From CBDDIP01 sp965229005 (GTDB lineage: Bacteria; Actinomycetota; Acidimicrobiia; Acidimicrobiales; Ilumatobacteraceae): 64,000 nucleotides of DNA. A program made the translations under genes and the position numbers. The notes under the pieces are model-generated. The model was not told the origin of the DNA. It searched no databases and worked only from the letters and a program-made list of their open reading frames with translations. The stretch spans positions 1 through 64,000 of the forward strand of contig CBDDIP010000002.1 of NCBI GenBank assembly GCA_965229005.1. The letters are read 5' to 3'. This document shows positions 32,403 to 44,124 of this stretch, in pieces (the first letter of the stretch is position 1; every line of letters starts with the position of its first letter).

Positions 32403-33320
32403 ATGATCGAAGCCGTGCACATGCGCAAGCACTTCGGGAAGGCCAGCAACCCGGTCATCGCCGTGGAGGACATCAGCCTCTCGGTGCCGAAGGGGACGGT
32501 GCTCGGGCTCCTCGGCGTGAACGGTGCCGGCAAGACGACGATGGTGCGGATGCTCACCACCGTGCTGCACCCCGACGGCGGCACCGGCTCCGTCAACGGG
32601 CACGACGTGGTCCGCGAGCAGCAGGCGGTGCGGCGCAGCATCGGCCTCGCCGGACAGTTCGCCGCCGTCGACGAGAACCTCACCGGCCGAGAGAACCTCA
32701 CGCTCGTCGGCCAGCTGAACCACCTGTCGAAGGGCGTTGCGAGCACGAGAGCACGCGAGCTGCTGGACCAGTTCCGCCTGACGGACGCTGCCGACCGTCC
32801 GTCGCGCACCTACTCCGGAGGCATGCGCCGTCGCCTCGACCTGGCCGCCGCCCTGGTGGCTCACCCACCGGTGCTCTTCCTCGACGAGCCGACCACCGGG
32901 CTCGATCCGGCCAGCCGCCTCGACCTGTGGGACGTCATCGAGACCCTCGTCGGCGATGGCACCACCGTGCTGCTGACGACGCAGTACCTGGAGGAGGCCG
33001 ACCGGCTGGCCGACAACATCGTCGTCATCGACAAGGGCATCATCGTCGCCGAAGGCACCGCCACGCAGCTGAAGGCACGCCTGGGCGACACGGTCATCGA
33101 GCTCGAGTTCCACGACGCCGAGCGGGCGGCAGTCGCCGCGACCGCATTGCACGCCGAGATCGCTGCCAACACCATCGTGCGCGTGGTGATGACGAACGGG
33201 TCGGAGACGTTGCGCACCGCGCTGAACACGCTCGCCGACGTCGGCCTCGTGGCCGACGGCGTGACCTTGCGAGAACCGACCCTCGACGACGTCTTCCTCA
33301 CCCTGACCGGAGCCGCATGA
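32403..33320 (+). CDS. ABC exporter ATP-binding protein (DrrA-like)
   Basis: A 305-aa ATPase with Walker A GVNGAGKTTM, signature YSGGMRRRLD, Walker B VLFLDEPTTGLDP, and switch His replaced by Gln (LLTTQYLEEADRL). The Gln and the extended C-terminal domain are typical of DrrA/antibiotic-export ATPases. ATG 32403 (MIEAVHM) is chosen because the promoter's +1 coincides with it. The permease gene overlaps at ATGA, so the two form one exporter. Confidence 0.93.
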   Translation: MIEAVHMRKHFGKASNPVIAVEDISLSVPKGTVLGLLGVNGAGKTTMVRMLTTVLHPDGGTGSVNGHDVVREQQAVRRSIGLAGQFAAVDENLTGRENLTLVGQLNHLSKGVASTRARELLDQFRLTDAADRPSRTYSGGMRRRLDLAAALVAHPPVLFLDEPTTGLDPASRLDLWDVIETLVGDGTTVLLTTQYLEEADRLADNIVVIDKGIIVAEGTATQLKARLGDTVIELEFHDAERAAVAATALHAEIAANTIVRVVMTNGSETLRTALNTLADVGLVADGVTLREPTLDDVFLTLTGAA

Positions 33321-34090
33321 ACGCCACCTGGGCCGTCAAGGACACCGCCGCGCTGACCAAGCGCAACCTGATCACCATCGTCCGCCTGCCGCAGCTGCTC
33401 GTGTTCGCGTTGGTGCAGCCGATCATCTTCGTGGTCATGTTTCGCTACGTCTTCGGCGGCGCCATCCAGGTGCCGGGCGTGCGCTACGTCGACTACCTGA
33501 TGCCGGGGATCTTCGCCCAGACCGTGGCCTTCGGGGCGATCAGCACCGCCGTCGGACTGGCCGAGGACAAGGGCAAGGGCCTGCTGGAACGGCTGCGCTC
33601 GCTGCCGATGGCACGCAGCGCCGTGCTCGGGGGTCGCACGTTGGCGGACACCGTGCGCAACACGTTCGTGGTCGTCCTCATCTCGGGCATCGGCTTCCTG
33701 GTCGGGTTCCGCATCCACAACGGCGTGCCCAAGTTCGTCGTCGGTCTGCTCGTGCTGATCCTCTTCGGCTTCGCCCTGTCGTGGGTGTTCGCGTCGATCG
33801 GCCTGTCGGTGTCCAACGGCGAGGCAGCGCAAGCAGCCGCGTTCCCGATCCTCGCTCCCCTCGTGTTCGCCTCGAACGCGTTCGTCTCGCCGACGACGAT
33901 GCCGAGCTGGCTGCAGTGGTGGGCCGAGCACCAACCCGTCTCGGCCACCGTCGACGCCGTGCGCGCCAGCGTGCTCGATGGCCAGCTCGGCGCCGACTTC
34001 GGCAGCAAGGTGCTGACGTCCGTGCTGTGGAGCGTCGGCATCATCGCCGTCCTCGCCCCGCTCGCCGTGCGCCGCTACAAGTCCGTGTGA
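33317..34090 (+). CDS. ABC-2 type permease (DrrB-like)
   Basis: A 257-aa membrane protein with six predicted helices, including FALVQPIIFVVMFRYVFG, VVVLISGIGFLVGF and FVVGLLVLILFGFALSWVF. It carries the ABC-2 motif DYLMPGIFAQTVAFG and the EDKGKGLLERLRSLPMAR loop that contacts the ATPase. It pairs with the upstream DrrA-like protein to export a hydrophobic compound, probably a drug or lipid. Confidence 0.92.
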   Translation: MNATWAVKDTAALTKRNLITIVRLPQLLVFALVQPIIFVVMFRYVFGGAIQVPGVRYVDYLMPGIFAQTVAFGAISTAVGLAEDKGKGLLERLRSLPMARSAVLGGRTLADTVRNTFVVVLISGIGFLVGFRIHNGVPKFVVGLLVLILFGFALSWVFASIGLSVSNGEAAQAAAFPILAPLVFASNAFVSPTTMPSWLQWWAEHQPVSATVDAVRASVLDGQLGADFGSKVLTSVLWSVGIIAVLAPLAVRRYKSV

Positions 34091-34112
34091 GCGGCCGCGT
34101 AGCGTCCACCGC

Positions 34113-34913
34113 GTGACCCAACCGTTCTTCGTCATCGAGCCCGACGAGACGTTCGTCGGCACCGACCGAGCTCGCGGCCCGTGGGACGCAGCGGCCTGCC
34201 ACGGCGGGCCGCCCACCGCCCTGCTGGCTCGTGCGAGTGAGCTCGCCGCGCCGACGCAACGCTTGGCGCGGCTGACCGTCGACCTGATGCGTCCGGTGCC
34301 GCTGGCCGGGTTCACGATCGACACCGAGATCGTGCGCGCCGGGCGGATCACCACCAACATCTCGCTCGAGCTGCGCGACCGAGCCGGTCGGCTCTGTGCG
34401 CGCGCCACCGCGCTCCACGTCGGCGAACGGCCGACGATCGATCACGTGATGGGTGACGACTTCGACACGCCATCGTTCGCCCACAGCGTGCCGGGCCCGT
34501 TTCCGATCAGTCGGATCTCGCACGGGCTACCGGGGTTTCGCGACGCGGTCGAGCTGCGCTACCCACCGACGGCGGCGCTGGGCCCAGGCCCGACCACGGT
34601 GTGGATGCGATCGGCGCCGTTGCTCGAGGGCGAGACGATGTCGGCGTTCCAACGCGTCTGCCCGCTGGCGGATTGCGGCAACGCGTTCTCGCGGCACATG
34701 GAGTCGACCGAGGTCACGTTCATCAACGCCGACCTCTCCATCTCGCTGCACCGCGACCCGGTCGGCGAGTGGATCGGCATGGCGGCCACGTCGGTGTGGC
34801 AGCCCGGCGGGATCGGCCTGTCCGACTCGCTGCTCTTCGACGAGTACGGCGTGATCGGCCGCACGAACCAGACGATGGTGCTGGTCGCTCAGCCGGCGCC
34901 GGGCATGCCGTAG
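34113..34913 (+). CDS. Thioesterase-family (hotdog) protein
   Basis: A 266-aa protein of the TesB-like acyl-CoA thioesterase superfamily. The first hotdog has AACHGGPPTALLARA, then LARLTVDLMRPVPLAGF; the second has STEVTFINADLSISLHRDPVGEW and a downstream GIGLSDSLLFDEYG. The substrate is unknown. GTG start at 34113, 22 nt after the exporter, possibly in the same operon. It overlaps the convergent PPOX gene by 25 nt. Confidence 0.82.
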   Translation: MTQPFFVIEPDETFVGTDRARGPWDAAACHGGPPTALLARASELAAPTQRLARLTVDLMRPVPLAGFTIDTEIVRAGRITTNISLELRDRAGRLCARATALHVGERPTIDHVMGDDFDTPSFAHSVPGPFPISRISHGLPGFRDAVELRYPPTAALGPGPTTVWMRSAPLLEGETMSAFQRVCPLADCGNAFSRHMESTEVTFINADLSISLHRDPVGEWIGMAATSVWQPGGIGLSDSLLFDEYGVIGRTNQTMVLVAQPAPGMP

Positions 34914-35314
34914 GCGCGCGTCGGCGTCAACCTGATCACCAGTCGCTTGTCGCGCACCATCGCCCGGCGGTAGTCGTCCCAGTCGGGGTGCTCGCCGAGC
35001 ACGTCGCGGTACAGCACGATCAGCTCCTCGACGGTGGCGTCGTGCTCGTCGGCCGACACGGGCGAGAGCTCGACGTCGCCCTCGACGACCACGTAACCGC
35101 CGAAGTCGTCGCGCCCCACCCACATGGCCGCACGCGGATCGCGGCGAAGGTTGGGCGCCTTCGCCCGGTCGTCCGCCGTGGAGATGCGGATGACCCCGTC
35201 GCCACCGAGCTGGTAGGTGATGTTCGACAGTTGGGGCAGCCCGCTGCGCTTCAGCGTCGCTAGGACCCCGTTGTGTCGACCACCGATGAACGTGAGCGCC
35301 TCATCCAGTTCCAT
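34889..35314 (-). CDS. PPOX-class F420-dependent oxidoreductase
   Basis: A 141-aa split-barrel protein. FIGGRHNGVLATLKRSGLPQ at the N-terminus, then ISTADDRAKAPNLRRDPRAAMWV, is the usual signature of actinobacterial F420/FMN-binding PPOX proteins (Rv1155-like). VVVEGDVEL and a late YRAVLGEHPDWDDYR-like stretch fit as well. It probably reduces or binds a small molecule with F420 or flavin; the substrate is unknown. ATG 35312-35314; it overlaps the upstream MFS gene end by 14 nt. Confidence 0.85.
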   Translation of the reverse strand: MELDEALTFIGGRHNGVLATLKRSGLPQLSNITYQLGGDGVIRISTADDRAKAPNLRRDPRAAMWVGRDDFGGYVVVEGDVELSPVSADEHDATVEELIVLYRDVLGEHPDWDDYRRAMVRDKRLVIRLTPTRAYGMPGAG

Positions 35315-36485
35315 GGGACTCGACGCTAGGCGGGTGCTCGACCTCGCGCAGCAGGAGGAGGTCGTAGCTCGCTTTGAGGCCACCGCCGATCAGCAGCGGC
35401 CAGCCGAACGTGGAGTGGTCGAGCATCCACCCGGCAGCGAACGGTGGCAGCGCGGAGGCCAGGCTGCGCGGCACGTTCACGACGCTGGCCGCAGCGGCGC
35501 GTTCGGCCGGGGTGACGACGCTCATCACGTAGGCGTCGCGCACCGGCACGTCCATGCTCGACAGGCAGCTGCGGGCCAGCAGGCAGGCCACGGCCAGGTT
35601 GCCGTTGGGCATCAGCGCCGCGGCCATCAGGAAGATCTGCCCGGGAAGGTGGGTCAGCGCCATCGTCTTGATCGGGCCGAGGCGGCGCTGGATGCGCACG
35701 GCGACGAAGCCCGAGCCGGCGGTGAGCATGCCCATCAACGCAAACACCACGCCTGCGTGACCGAGCGTGAAGTCGAAGCGCCGGAACAGCCACAGCGCCA
35801 GCAGCGACTGCACGACGAAGCCACCGCCGAAGGCGTCGATGCTGAACAGCACGGAGAGCCGGTAGACCACCCGCCGCGACGGGCCGAGCGGCGCCGGCGC
35901 GTGCAGGTTCGATGGTTCGGCAGCCGGGGAGAGCATGCCGTAGGCGACCAGGGTGACGACGCCGGCAGCGGCGTAGACGACGAACACGGTCTCGGGCGGC
36001 AGATCGATCAGGTGGGGCAAGCCGGCGGACAACGAGCCGAGCGCACCGCAGAAGAACCCGGCGAAGGAGTAGCGGGCGAACTGGTGCGAACGCCGTTCGA
36101 CGGTCGCCGTCAACGGCAGCACCGATTGCTCCAGCGGGCGGAAGACGCTGACGTCGCCGCCGCTGGGGTTCATCGTGCCGACGATGCCGACGATCAGCAG
36201 GACGGCGAACACCGACGTGGTCGCGAACACGAGCCCGGTGCCGATCATCGCCAGCGAGCCGGCGCGCAGCAGCCCGCGTCGGCCGAACCGGTTGCCGCCG
36301 AGCCCGGTCAGCATCGTCAGCGCGGCCGACCCGAGCAGCATCCCGGTGACGATCACGCCGATGCGCACCCCGCTGTAGCCCAGCTCGTCGCCGAGGAAGG
36401 CCGACAGCGAGACACCGACCATTCCATCTGCGAACCCGCGGACGGCACGGGTGGAGATCAGCAGCGAGCCGTCAGATCTCGACAC
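35301..36485 (-). CDS. MFS transporter
   Basis: A 394-aa major-facilitator protein with about 12 hydrophobic segments. The loop NRFGRRGLLRAGSLAM between helices 2 and 3 matches the MFS GxxxDRxGRR signature with Asn for Asp. A matching loop, RRLGPIKTMALTHL, occurs in the second half. The substrate is unknown. The likely start is GTG 36485, overlapping the kup 3' end by 14 nt; an ATG at 36422 would remove the first helix. Confidence 0.85.
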   Translation of the reverse strand: MSRSDGSLLISTRAVRGFADGMVGVSLSAFLGDELGYSGVRIGVIVTGMLLGSAALTMLTGLGGNRFGRRGLLRAGSLAMIGTGLVFATTSVFAVLLIVGIVGTMNPSGGDVSVFRPLEQSVLPLTATVERRSHQFARYSFAGFFCGALGSLSAGLPHLIDLPPETVFVVYAAAGVVTLVAYGMLSPAAEPSNLHAPAPLGPSRRVVYRLSVLFSIDAFGGGFVVQSLLALWLFRRFDFTLGHAGVVFALMGMLTAGSGFVAVRIQRRLGPIKTMALTHLPGQIFLMAAALMPNGNLAVACLLARSCLSSMDVPVRDAYVMSVVTPAERAAAASVVNVPRSLASALPPFAAGWMLDHSTFGWPLLIGGGLKASYDLLLLREVEHPPSVESHGTG

Positions 36486-38397
36486 GCGCGCCGATCTCGA
36501 TGACGCGGTCCGTCGGCAGCTGGAACCACGAGCCGACGTCCGTGGCGTTGCGGCCCATCACGCCGAACAGCACCTCGCGCCACCGCGCCATGCCGCCCCG
36601 GTCCGACGAGCGGACGCTCTCCCTGCCGAGGAAGTAGTACGTCTGCTCGGGCTCGATGTTGAGGTGAACGCGCAGGTCCTCGGCGACGGGGGTCCGCTCC
36701 ATGAACCCGTAGCGCAGCGTCACCTCGTGCAGACCAGCGGCGCGCTGCTCGTGGGTCACGCGCTGCGCCGGCAGCACGGTCGGCGTGTCGGCGGTGATGA
36801 TCGCCACGACGTACACGTGCTCGGCCAACGACCCGTTGGCGCGCAGGTTGACGAGCAGGCTCGGCGGCACGAGGCCGGGTGTGGAGAAGAAGAACACCTG
36901 AGTCCCAGGCACGCGCCGCACCGTGGAGGCTGCCTTCGTCAACCCGTCGGCGAACGTGACCACCATCGTCGGCTTCGACCGGATGGCGCGGTTGACGAGT
37001 GCCCGGCCGGTCTTCCACGTCGTCAACTGCGTGAAGACCACCACGGCGATGACGATGGGGAACCAGCCGCCTTCGGGGATCTTGAACGCGTTGGCAGCGA
37101 GGAACGATCCCTCCACGCCGAGCAGCACCGTGCAGAACCCGGCCACGGCGACGATCGGCCAGTGCCAGTGCTTGCGGGCGTACGCGGCGAAGAGGATCGT
37201 GGTGATGAACATCGTGCCGGTGACCGACAACCCGAACGCGGCGGCCAGCGCTGCGGACGAACGGAACGCGAGCACCAGTCCGACGCAGGCGATCATCAGC
37301 GCCCAGTTGATGAGCGGGATGTAGATCTGCCCGCGCGACTCCGACGAGGTGTTCACCGTCCGCGTCCGCGGCGCGTAGCCGAGCTGGATCGCCTGCAGGG
37401 TCAGCGAGAACACACCGGAGATCAACGCCTGCGAGGCGATCACCGTCGCGGCCGTCGCCAGGACGATCAGTGCGATGCGCAACGAGTCCGGCGCGAGCCG
37501 GAAGAACGGGCTGTCGATCGCCGTCGGCTCGCGCAGCAGCAGCGCGCCGATGCCGAGGTAGGTCAGCAGCAGCGAGGGAAACACCGCGGCGAACCAGCCG
37601 GCGGTGATCGGTCGCCGACCGAAGTGGCCCATGTCCGCGTACAGCGCCTCGCCGCCGGTGACGACGAGGAACAGCGAACCCATCGAGAGGAACGCCTTGC
37701 CCCCGTTGGTCTGGAAGTAGCGCACGGCGTGGACCGGGTTCAGCGCCTGCAGCACCTCGGGCGTGTGCACCAAGCTGACCGTGCCGAGCACCGCCATCGT
37801 CAGGAACCACAGCACCATCACCGGCCCGAACACCGCGCCGACCGTGCCGGTGCCGAATCGTTGGATGGCGAACAGCCCGATGAGGATCACCACCGACAGC
37901 GGCACCACCCACGCGTCGAAGCCGGGGTCGATCAGCTTGGTGCCCTCGACCGCGCTCATCACGCTGATCGCCGGGGTGATCATCCCGTCCCCGAACAGCA
38001 GCGCCGTGCCGAACAGGCCGAGCAGCACCAGCACCCGCGACCGTCGCGTCGGCGTTCCCGCGTCACGATCGCCGGCGTCGCCACCGGTCATCAGCGCGGT
38101 GAGCGCGAGGATGCCGCCTTCGCCGTGGTTGTCGGCGCGCATCACCATCAGCACGTACTTCACGGCGATGATCAGCACGAGGGTCCAGACGATGATCGAC
38201 GTGGCGCCGAGCACGTTCACCCGATCGACGGCGAGCCGGTGGTGCTCGTTCTCGAACGCCTCACGGATGCTGTACAGCGGGCTCGTGCCGAGATCGCCGT
38301 AGACCACACCGAGCGCGCCGACCGCCAGCATCACAGCGCCACCGTTCGCCGAAGGATGCTGGATGTGCTTGCCCGATGTGGTGCCCGCGTTGCTCAT
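36472..38397 (-). CDS. kup: KUP-family K+ uptake transporter
   Basis: A 641-aa KUP/HAK transporter. The family signature GVVYGDLGTSPLYS lies at about 30-43, followed by about 12 membrane helices and a cytoplasmic C-terminal domain (about 460-641). Other KUP landmarks are ADNHGEGGILAL, FGDGMITPAISV and GGEALYADMGHFG. It is a low-affinity, proton-coupled K+ importer, complementing the high-affinity Kdp system encoded in the same window. ATG 38395-38397; the MFS gene follows with overlap. Confidence 0.95.
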   Translation of the reverse strand: MSNAGTTSGKHIQHPSANGGAVMLAVGALGVVYGDLGTSPLYSIREAFENEHHRLAVDRVNVLGATSIIVWTLVLIIAVKYVLMVMRADNHGEGGILALTALMTGGDAGDRDAGTPTRRSRVLVLLGLFGTALLFGDGMITPAISVMSAVEGTKLIDPGFDAWVVPLSVVILIGLFAIQRFGTGTVGAVFGPVMVLWFLTMAVLGTVSLVHTPEVLQALNPVHAVRYFQTNGGKAFLSMGSLFLVVTGGEALYADMGHFGRRPITAGWFAAVFPSLLLTYLGIGALLLREPTAIDSPFFRLAPDSLRIALIVLATAATVIASQALISGVFSLTLQAIQLGYAPRTRTVNTSSESRGQIYIPLINWALMIACVGLVLAFRSSAALAAAFGLSVTGTMFITTILFAAYARKHWHWPIVAVAGFCTVLLGVEGSFLAANAFKIPEGGWFPIVIAVVVFTQLTTWKTGRALVNRAIRSKPTMVVTFADGLTKAASTVRRVPGTQVFFFSTPGLVPPSLLVNLRANGSLAEHVYVVAIITADTPTVLPAQRVTHEQRAAGLHEVTLRYGFMERTPVAEDLRVHLNIEPEQTYYFLGRESVRSSDRGGMARWREVLFGVMGRNATDVGSWFQLPTDRVIEIGARVEI

Positions 38398-38419
38398 GTG
38401 CAGCGCAGAGTCTGGCGCG

Positions 38420-40906
<2,487 letters not shown>

Positions 40907-40947
40907 GTCCCACTCCGTTCGGCGCACTTCGGCGCACTTCGTACAGA

Positions 40948-40980
40948 AATCCTGAGTCGAAGTGTATCAACTTCGGGATT
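40948..40980 (-). promoter_or_regulatory. Inverted repeat upstream of clpB (candidate heat-shock operator)
   Basis: Core palindrome CGAAGT (40958-40963), a 6-nt centre and ACTTCG (40970-40975), with an outer AATCC (40948-40952) matched by GGATT (40976-40980). It is not a canonical CIRCE or HAIR element. The nearby tandem GGCGCACTTC (40921-40940) repeats part of the arm. The position suggests regulation of clpB. Confidence 0.45.
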
Positions 40981-41169
40981 CGGCACACCCAGAACTCGAC
41001 TGGGTCGATCGGACCATTGATGACGATTCCCGTCAAGGCTTCGTCATCTTCCGTCAAGTCTTGAGCGCTTGGGCCGATCATTCCCAATGCACGCACCGAA
41101 ACCTGCCGCCGCAGAGTGTTACGGTTCCATGACGACGGGTCGGGCGTTTCAGAAACCAGAGCGGGCGCG

Positions 41170-41760
41170 ATGGGAGCAGAGAACGTGACGCAGACTCGAC
41201 CGTTGCCGGTGCATCCGGCAGCAGCAACGAACCGCAACCAGCCGAGAACGCTGGGCCGCAAGATCCGGGCCTTCGGGTTCGTCGCCCTGATCGGCGTGTT
41301 CGGCTCCAGCTCGCTGCGGGCGTGCAACCCGACGCCGGCACCGGCCAAGCCGGCCCCGGCCACGATCGGGGCGCCGCTGCCGATCGCCGATGAGTTGCTG
41401 ACCCTCGTCAACCAGCAGCGCGCAGCCAACGGTCTCGCGCCGCTGCGGCTCAACGGGCTCCTCAACTGGGCTGCGGAAGGCCACTCGAAGGAGCAGGCGC
41501 AGCGCAAGACGATGACCCACACGGGCGCCAACGGGTCCAACCCCGGCAAGCGCATCGCCTTCACCGGGTACAAGGCCCGCACGTGGGGCGAGAACGTGGC
41601 CGTCGGCTACACGACCTCCGCCGCCGTGATGGAGGGGTGGATGAACAGCCCCGGTCACCGAGCCAACATCCTCAACGGGAGCTTCACCGAGATCGGCCTG
41701 TCGGCAGTGCCCGACAGCAACGGCCGCATCTACTGGACGATGGATCTCGCTGCCCAGTAG
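41170..41760 (+). CDS. Secreted/envelope CAP-domain (SCP-like) protein
   Basis: A 196-aa protein with an N-terminal hydrophobic anchor or signal (IRAFGFVALIGVFGSSSL) followed by CNPTPAPAKPAPA, which looks like a lipobox-proximal Pro/Ala linker. A CAP domain (about 72-196) has LVNQQRAANGLAPL, a MTHTGANG His, GENVAVGYTT and WMNSPGHRANILNG. Bacterial CAP proteins of this type are surface proteins of mostly unknown activity. The start is uncertain: ATG 41170 preferred, GTG 41116 or GTG 41185 possible. Confidence 0.85.
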   Translation: MGAENVTQTRPLPVHPAAATNRNQPRTLGRKIRAFGFVALIGVFGSSSLRACNPTPAPAKPAPATIGAPLPIADELLTLVNQQRAANGLAPLRLNGLLNWAAEGHSKEQAQRKTMTHTGANGSNPGKRIAFTGYKARTWGENVAVGYTTSAAVMEGWMNSPGHRANILNGSFTEIGLSAVPDSNGRIYWTMDLAAQ

Positions 41761-41811
41761 TTCCCGGCCGCGCAACACGGCCGAAACACAGCGCTGCCTA
41801 CGATCGCCGGC

Positions 41812-42114
41812 GTGCAGCTGTCGCCTCATGAACAGGAGCGCTTGCTCGTGCACGTCGCCGCCGACGTGGCCGAGAAGCGCCGAGCCCGCGGGCTGAAGCT
41901 CAACTACCCGGAGAGCATCGCCATCCTCACCTCGTGGGTCTACGAGGCGGCGCGCGACGGGCGCACCGTGGTCGATCTGATGGAGTCCGGTCGGCACGTG
42001 CTCACGCGCGCCGACGTGATGGACGGCATCGCCGAGATGGTCGACGAGGTGCAGGTCGAAGCGACGTTCCCCGACGGCACCAAGCTCGTCACGTTGCACG
42101 AGCCGATCCGATGA
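41812..42114 (+). CDS. ureA: Urease subunit gamma
   Basis: The 100-aa UreA, full length and typical: LSPHEQERLLVHVAADVAEKR, LNYPESIAILTSWVYEAARDG, LTRADVMDGIAEMVDEVQVEATFPDGTKL (described in parts). It is the small structural subunit of nickel urease. GTG start at 41812; ATGA overlap with ureB. Confidence 0.97.
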   Translation: MQLSPHEQERLLVHVAADVAEKRRARGLKLNYPESIAILTSWVYEAARDGRTVVDLMESGRHVLTRADVMDGIAEMVDEVQVEATFPDGTKLVTLHEPIR

Positions 42115-42422
42115 TCCCCGGCGAGATCAGCGGACCGGACGGGACGATCATCGTCAACGCCGGCCTGCCGACGATCACCGTCCACGTCGCCAACACCGGC
42201 GATCGTCCCGTGCAGGTCGGCTCGCACTACCACTTCGCCGAGGCCAACCCGGCGCTGCAGTTCGATCGGGATGCGGCACGCGGGCATCGTCTCGACATCG
42301 CCGCCGGCACGTCGGTGCGCTTCGAGCCGGGCGTCGAGCGCGACGTCGTGCTGGTGCCGATCGGCGGGGGCCGCATCATCGCCGGCCTGCGCGGCGAGGT
42401 CGCTGGAGCTCTTGATGGCTGA
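42111..42422 (+). CDS. ureB: Urease subunit beta
   Basis: A 103-aa UreB with MIPGEISGPDG at the start, VQVGSHYHFAEANPAL, and RLDIAAGTSVRFEPG, all diagnostic. It is a structural subunit forming (UreABC)3 with UreA and UreC. ATG overlaps the ureA stop by 4 nt, and its end overlaps ureC by 8 nt. Confidence 0.97.
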   Translation: MIPGEISGPDGTIIVNAGLPTITVHVANTGDRPVQVGSHYHFAEANPALQFDRDAARGHRLDIAAGTSVRFEPGVERDVVLVPIGGGRIIAGLRGEVAGALDG

Positions 42423-44124
42423 GCTGACCCGCGCCCAGTACCGACGCCTCTACGGCCCGACCACCGGCGACCGCGTGCGGCTGGCCGACACCGACCTCGT
42501 CATCGAGGTCGAGCGTGACGACTGCGTCGGCGGCAACGAGGCTGTGTTCGGCGGCGGCAAGGTGATCCGCGAGTCGATGGGCCAGGGCGGGCGCACCCGT
42601 GCGAGCGGCACGCCCGACCTCGTCATCACCGGCGCGCTGATCCTCGATCACTGGGGCGTCGTCAAGGCCGACATCGGTGTGCGCGACGGGCGCATCGTCG
42701 GCATCGGCAAGGCGGGCAACCCGGACACGATGGACGGCGTCCACCCCGCACTCGTCATCGGGCCGTCGACCGAGATCCTGAGCGGCAACGGCAAGATCAT
42801 CACCGCCGGGGCGATCGACTGCCACGTGCACCTGATCTGCCCGCAGATCGTCGACGAGGCGCTCGCCTCCGGCATCACGACGATCCTCGGCGGCGGCACC
42901 GGGCCCGCCGATGGCACGAAGGCCACGACCGTCACCGCCGGCTCGTGGAACCTGGCGTTGATGCACCAGGCGATGGACGCCTACCCCGTGAATGTGGTAC
43001 TCCTCGGCAAGGGCAACACCGTGTCACGCGACGGTTTGTGGGAGCAGGTGCTCGGCGGCGCCGGCGGGTTCAAGCTGCACGAGGACTGGGGCACGACGCC
43101 CGCCGCGATCGACGCCTGCCTGCGCGTGGCCGACGAGAGCGGCGTGCAGGTGGCCATCCACACCGACACGTTGAACGAGGCCGGCTACGTGGAATCCACG
43201 CTCGCGGCGATCGCAGGTCGGTCGATCCACACGTACCACACGGAGGGCGCGGGAGGCGGCCACGCGCCGGACATCATCACGGTGGCTGCGCTGGCCAACG
43301 TGCTGCCGTCGTCGACGAACCCGACGCGGCCGCACACGGTGAACACGCTCGCCGAGCACCTCGACATGCTCATGGTGTGCCACCACCTCAACCCGTCGGT
43401 GCCGGAGGACCTGGCCTTCGCCGAGAGCCGCATCCGGCCGAGCACGATCGCCGCCGAGGACGTGCTGCACGACATGGGGGCGATCTCGATCATCGGCAGC
43501 GACGCGCAGGCAATGGGCCGCGTCGGTGAGGTGATCATGCGCACGTGGCAGACCGCGCACGTGATGAAGCGCCGGCGCGGCGCGCTGGACGGCGACGGTG
43601 AGGCCGACAACCACCGCGCCCGTCGCTACGTGGCCAAGTACACGATCTGCCCGGCGGTGGCCCACGGCCTCGACCACGAGATCGGCTCGGTGGAGGTGGG
43701 CAAGCTGGCCGATCTGGTGCTGTGGGACCCGCGGTTCTTCGGTGTGCGACCGCACGTCGTGATCAAGGGCGGGTTCATCGCCTGGGGCGCGATGGGCGAT
43801 GCGAACGCATCCATCCCGACGCCGCAGCCCGTGTTCCCGCGACCGATGTTCGGCGCCTCGCCGCGGGTCGCGGCGGCGACCAGCCTGACGTTCGTCGCGC
43901 AGGCCGCGCTCGACGACGGGTTGGCCGAACGGCTCGGTCTGGCGCGACGGTTGGTCGCTGTTGCCGACACGCGCTCGCGCGGCAAGGCCGACCTGCCGGA
44001 GAACGACGCACGCCCGTCGATCACCGTGCACCCGGACACGTTTGCCGTGCGCATCGACGGCGAGCTGATCGAAGAGCAGCCCGTCAGCGAGCTGCCGATG
44101 GCCCAGCGCTACATGCTCTTCTGA
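42415..44124 (+). CDS. ureC: Urease catalytic subunit alpha
   Basis: The 569-aa nickel subunit that hydrolyses urea to ammonia and carbamate. Nickel ligands are visible: the HVH pair in DCHVHLICP, the carbamylated Lys in GGFKLHEDWG, His in AIHTDTLNE and HTYHTEGAGGGH, and Asp in IIGSDAQAMG. The flap Cys-His is in MVCHHLNPS. Normal length. It sits within ureABCFG and its stop overlaps the ureF start (TGATG). Confidence 0.98.
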   Translation: MAELTRAQYRRLYGPTTGDRVRLADTDLVIEVERDDCVGGNEAVFGGGKVIRESMGQGGRTRASGTPDLVITGALILDHWGVVKADIGVRDGRIVGIGKAGNPDTMDGVHPALVIGPSTEILSGNGKIITAGAIDCHVHLICPQIVDEALASGITTILGGGTGPADGTKATTVTAGSWNLALMHQAMDAYPVNVVLLGKGNTVSRDGLWEQVLGGAGGFKLHEDWGTTPAAIDACLRVADESGVQVAIHTDTLNEAGYVESTLAAIAGRSIHTYHTEGAGGGHAPDIITVAALANVLPSSTNPTRPHTVNTLAEHLDMLMVCHHLNPSVPEDLAFAESRIRPSTIAAEDVLHDMGAISIIGSDAQAMGRVGEVIMRTWQTAHVMKRRRGALDGDGEADNHRARRYVAKYTICPAVAHGLDHEIGSVEVGKLADLVLWDPRFFGVRPHVVIKGGFIAWGAMGDANASIPTPQPVFPRPMFGASPRVAAATSLTFVAQAALDDGLAERLGLARRLVAVADTRSRGKADLPENDARPSITVHPDTFAVRIDGELIEEQPVSELPMAQRYMLF

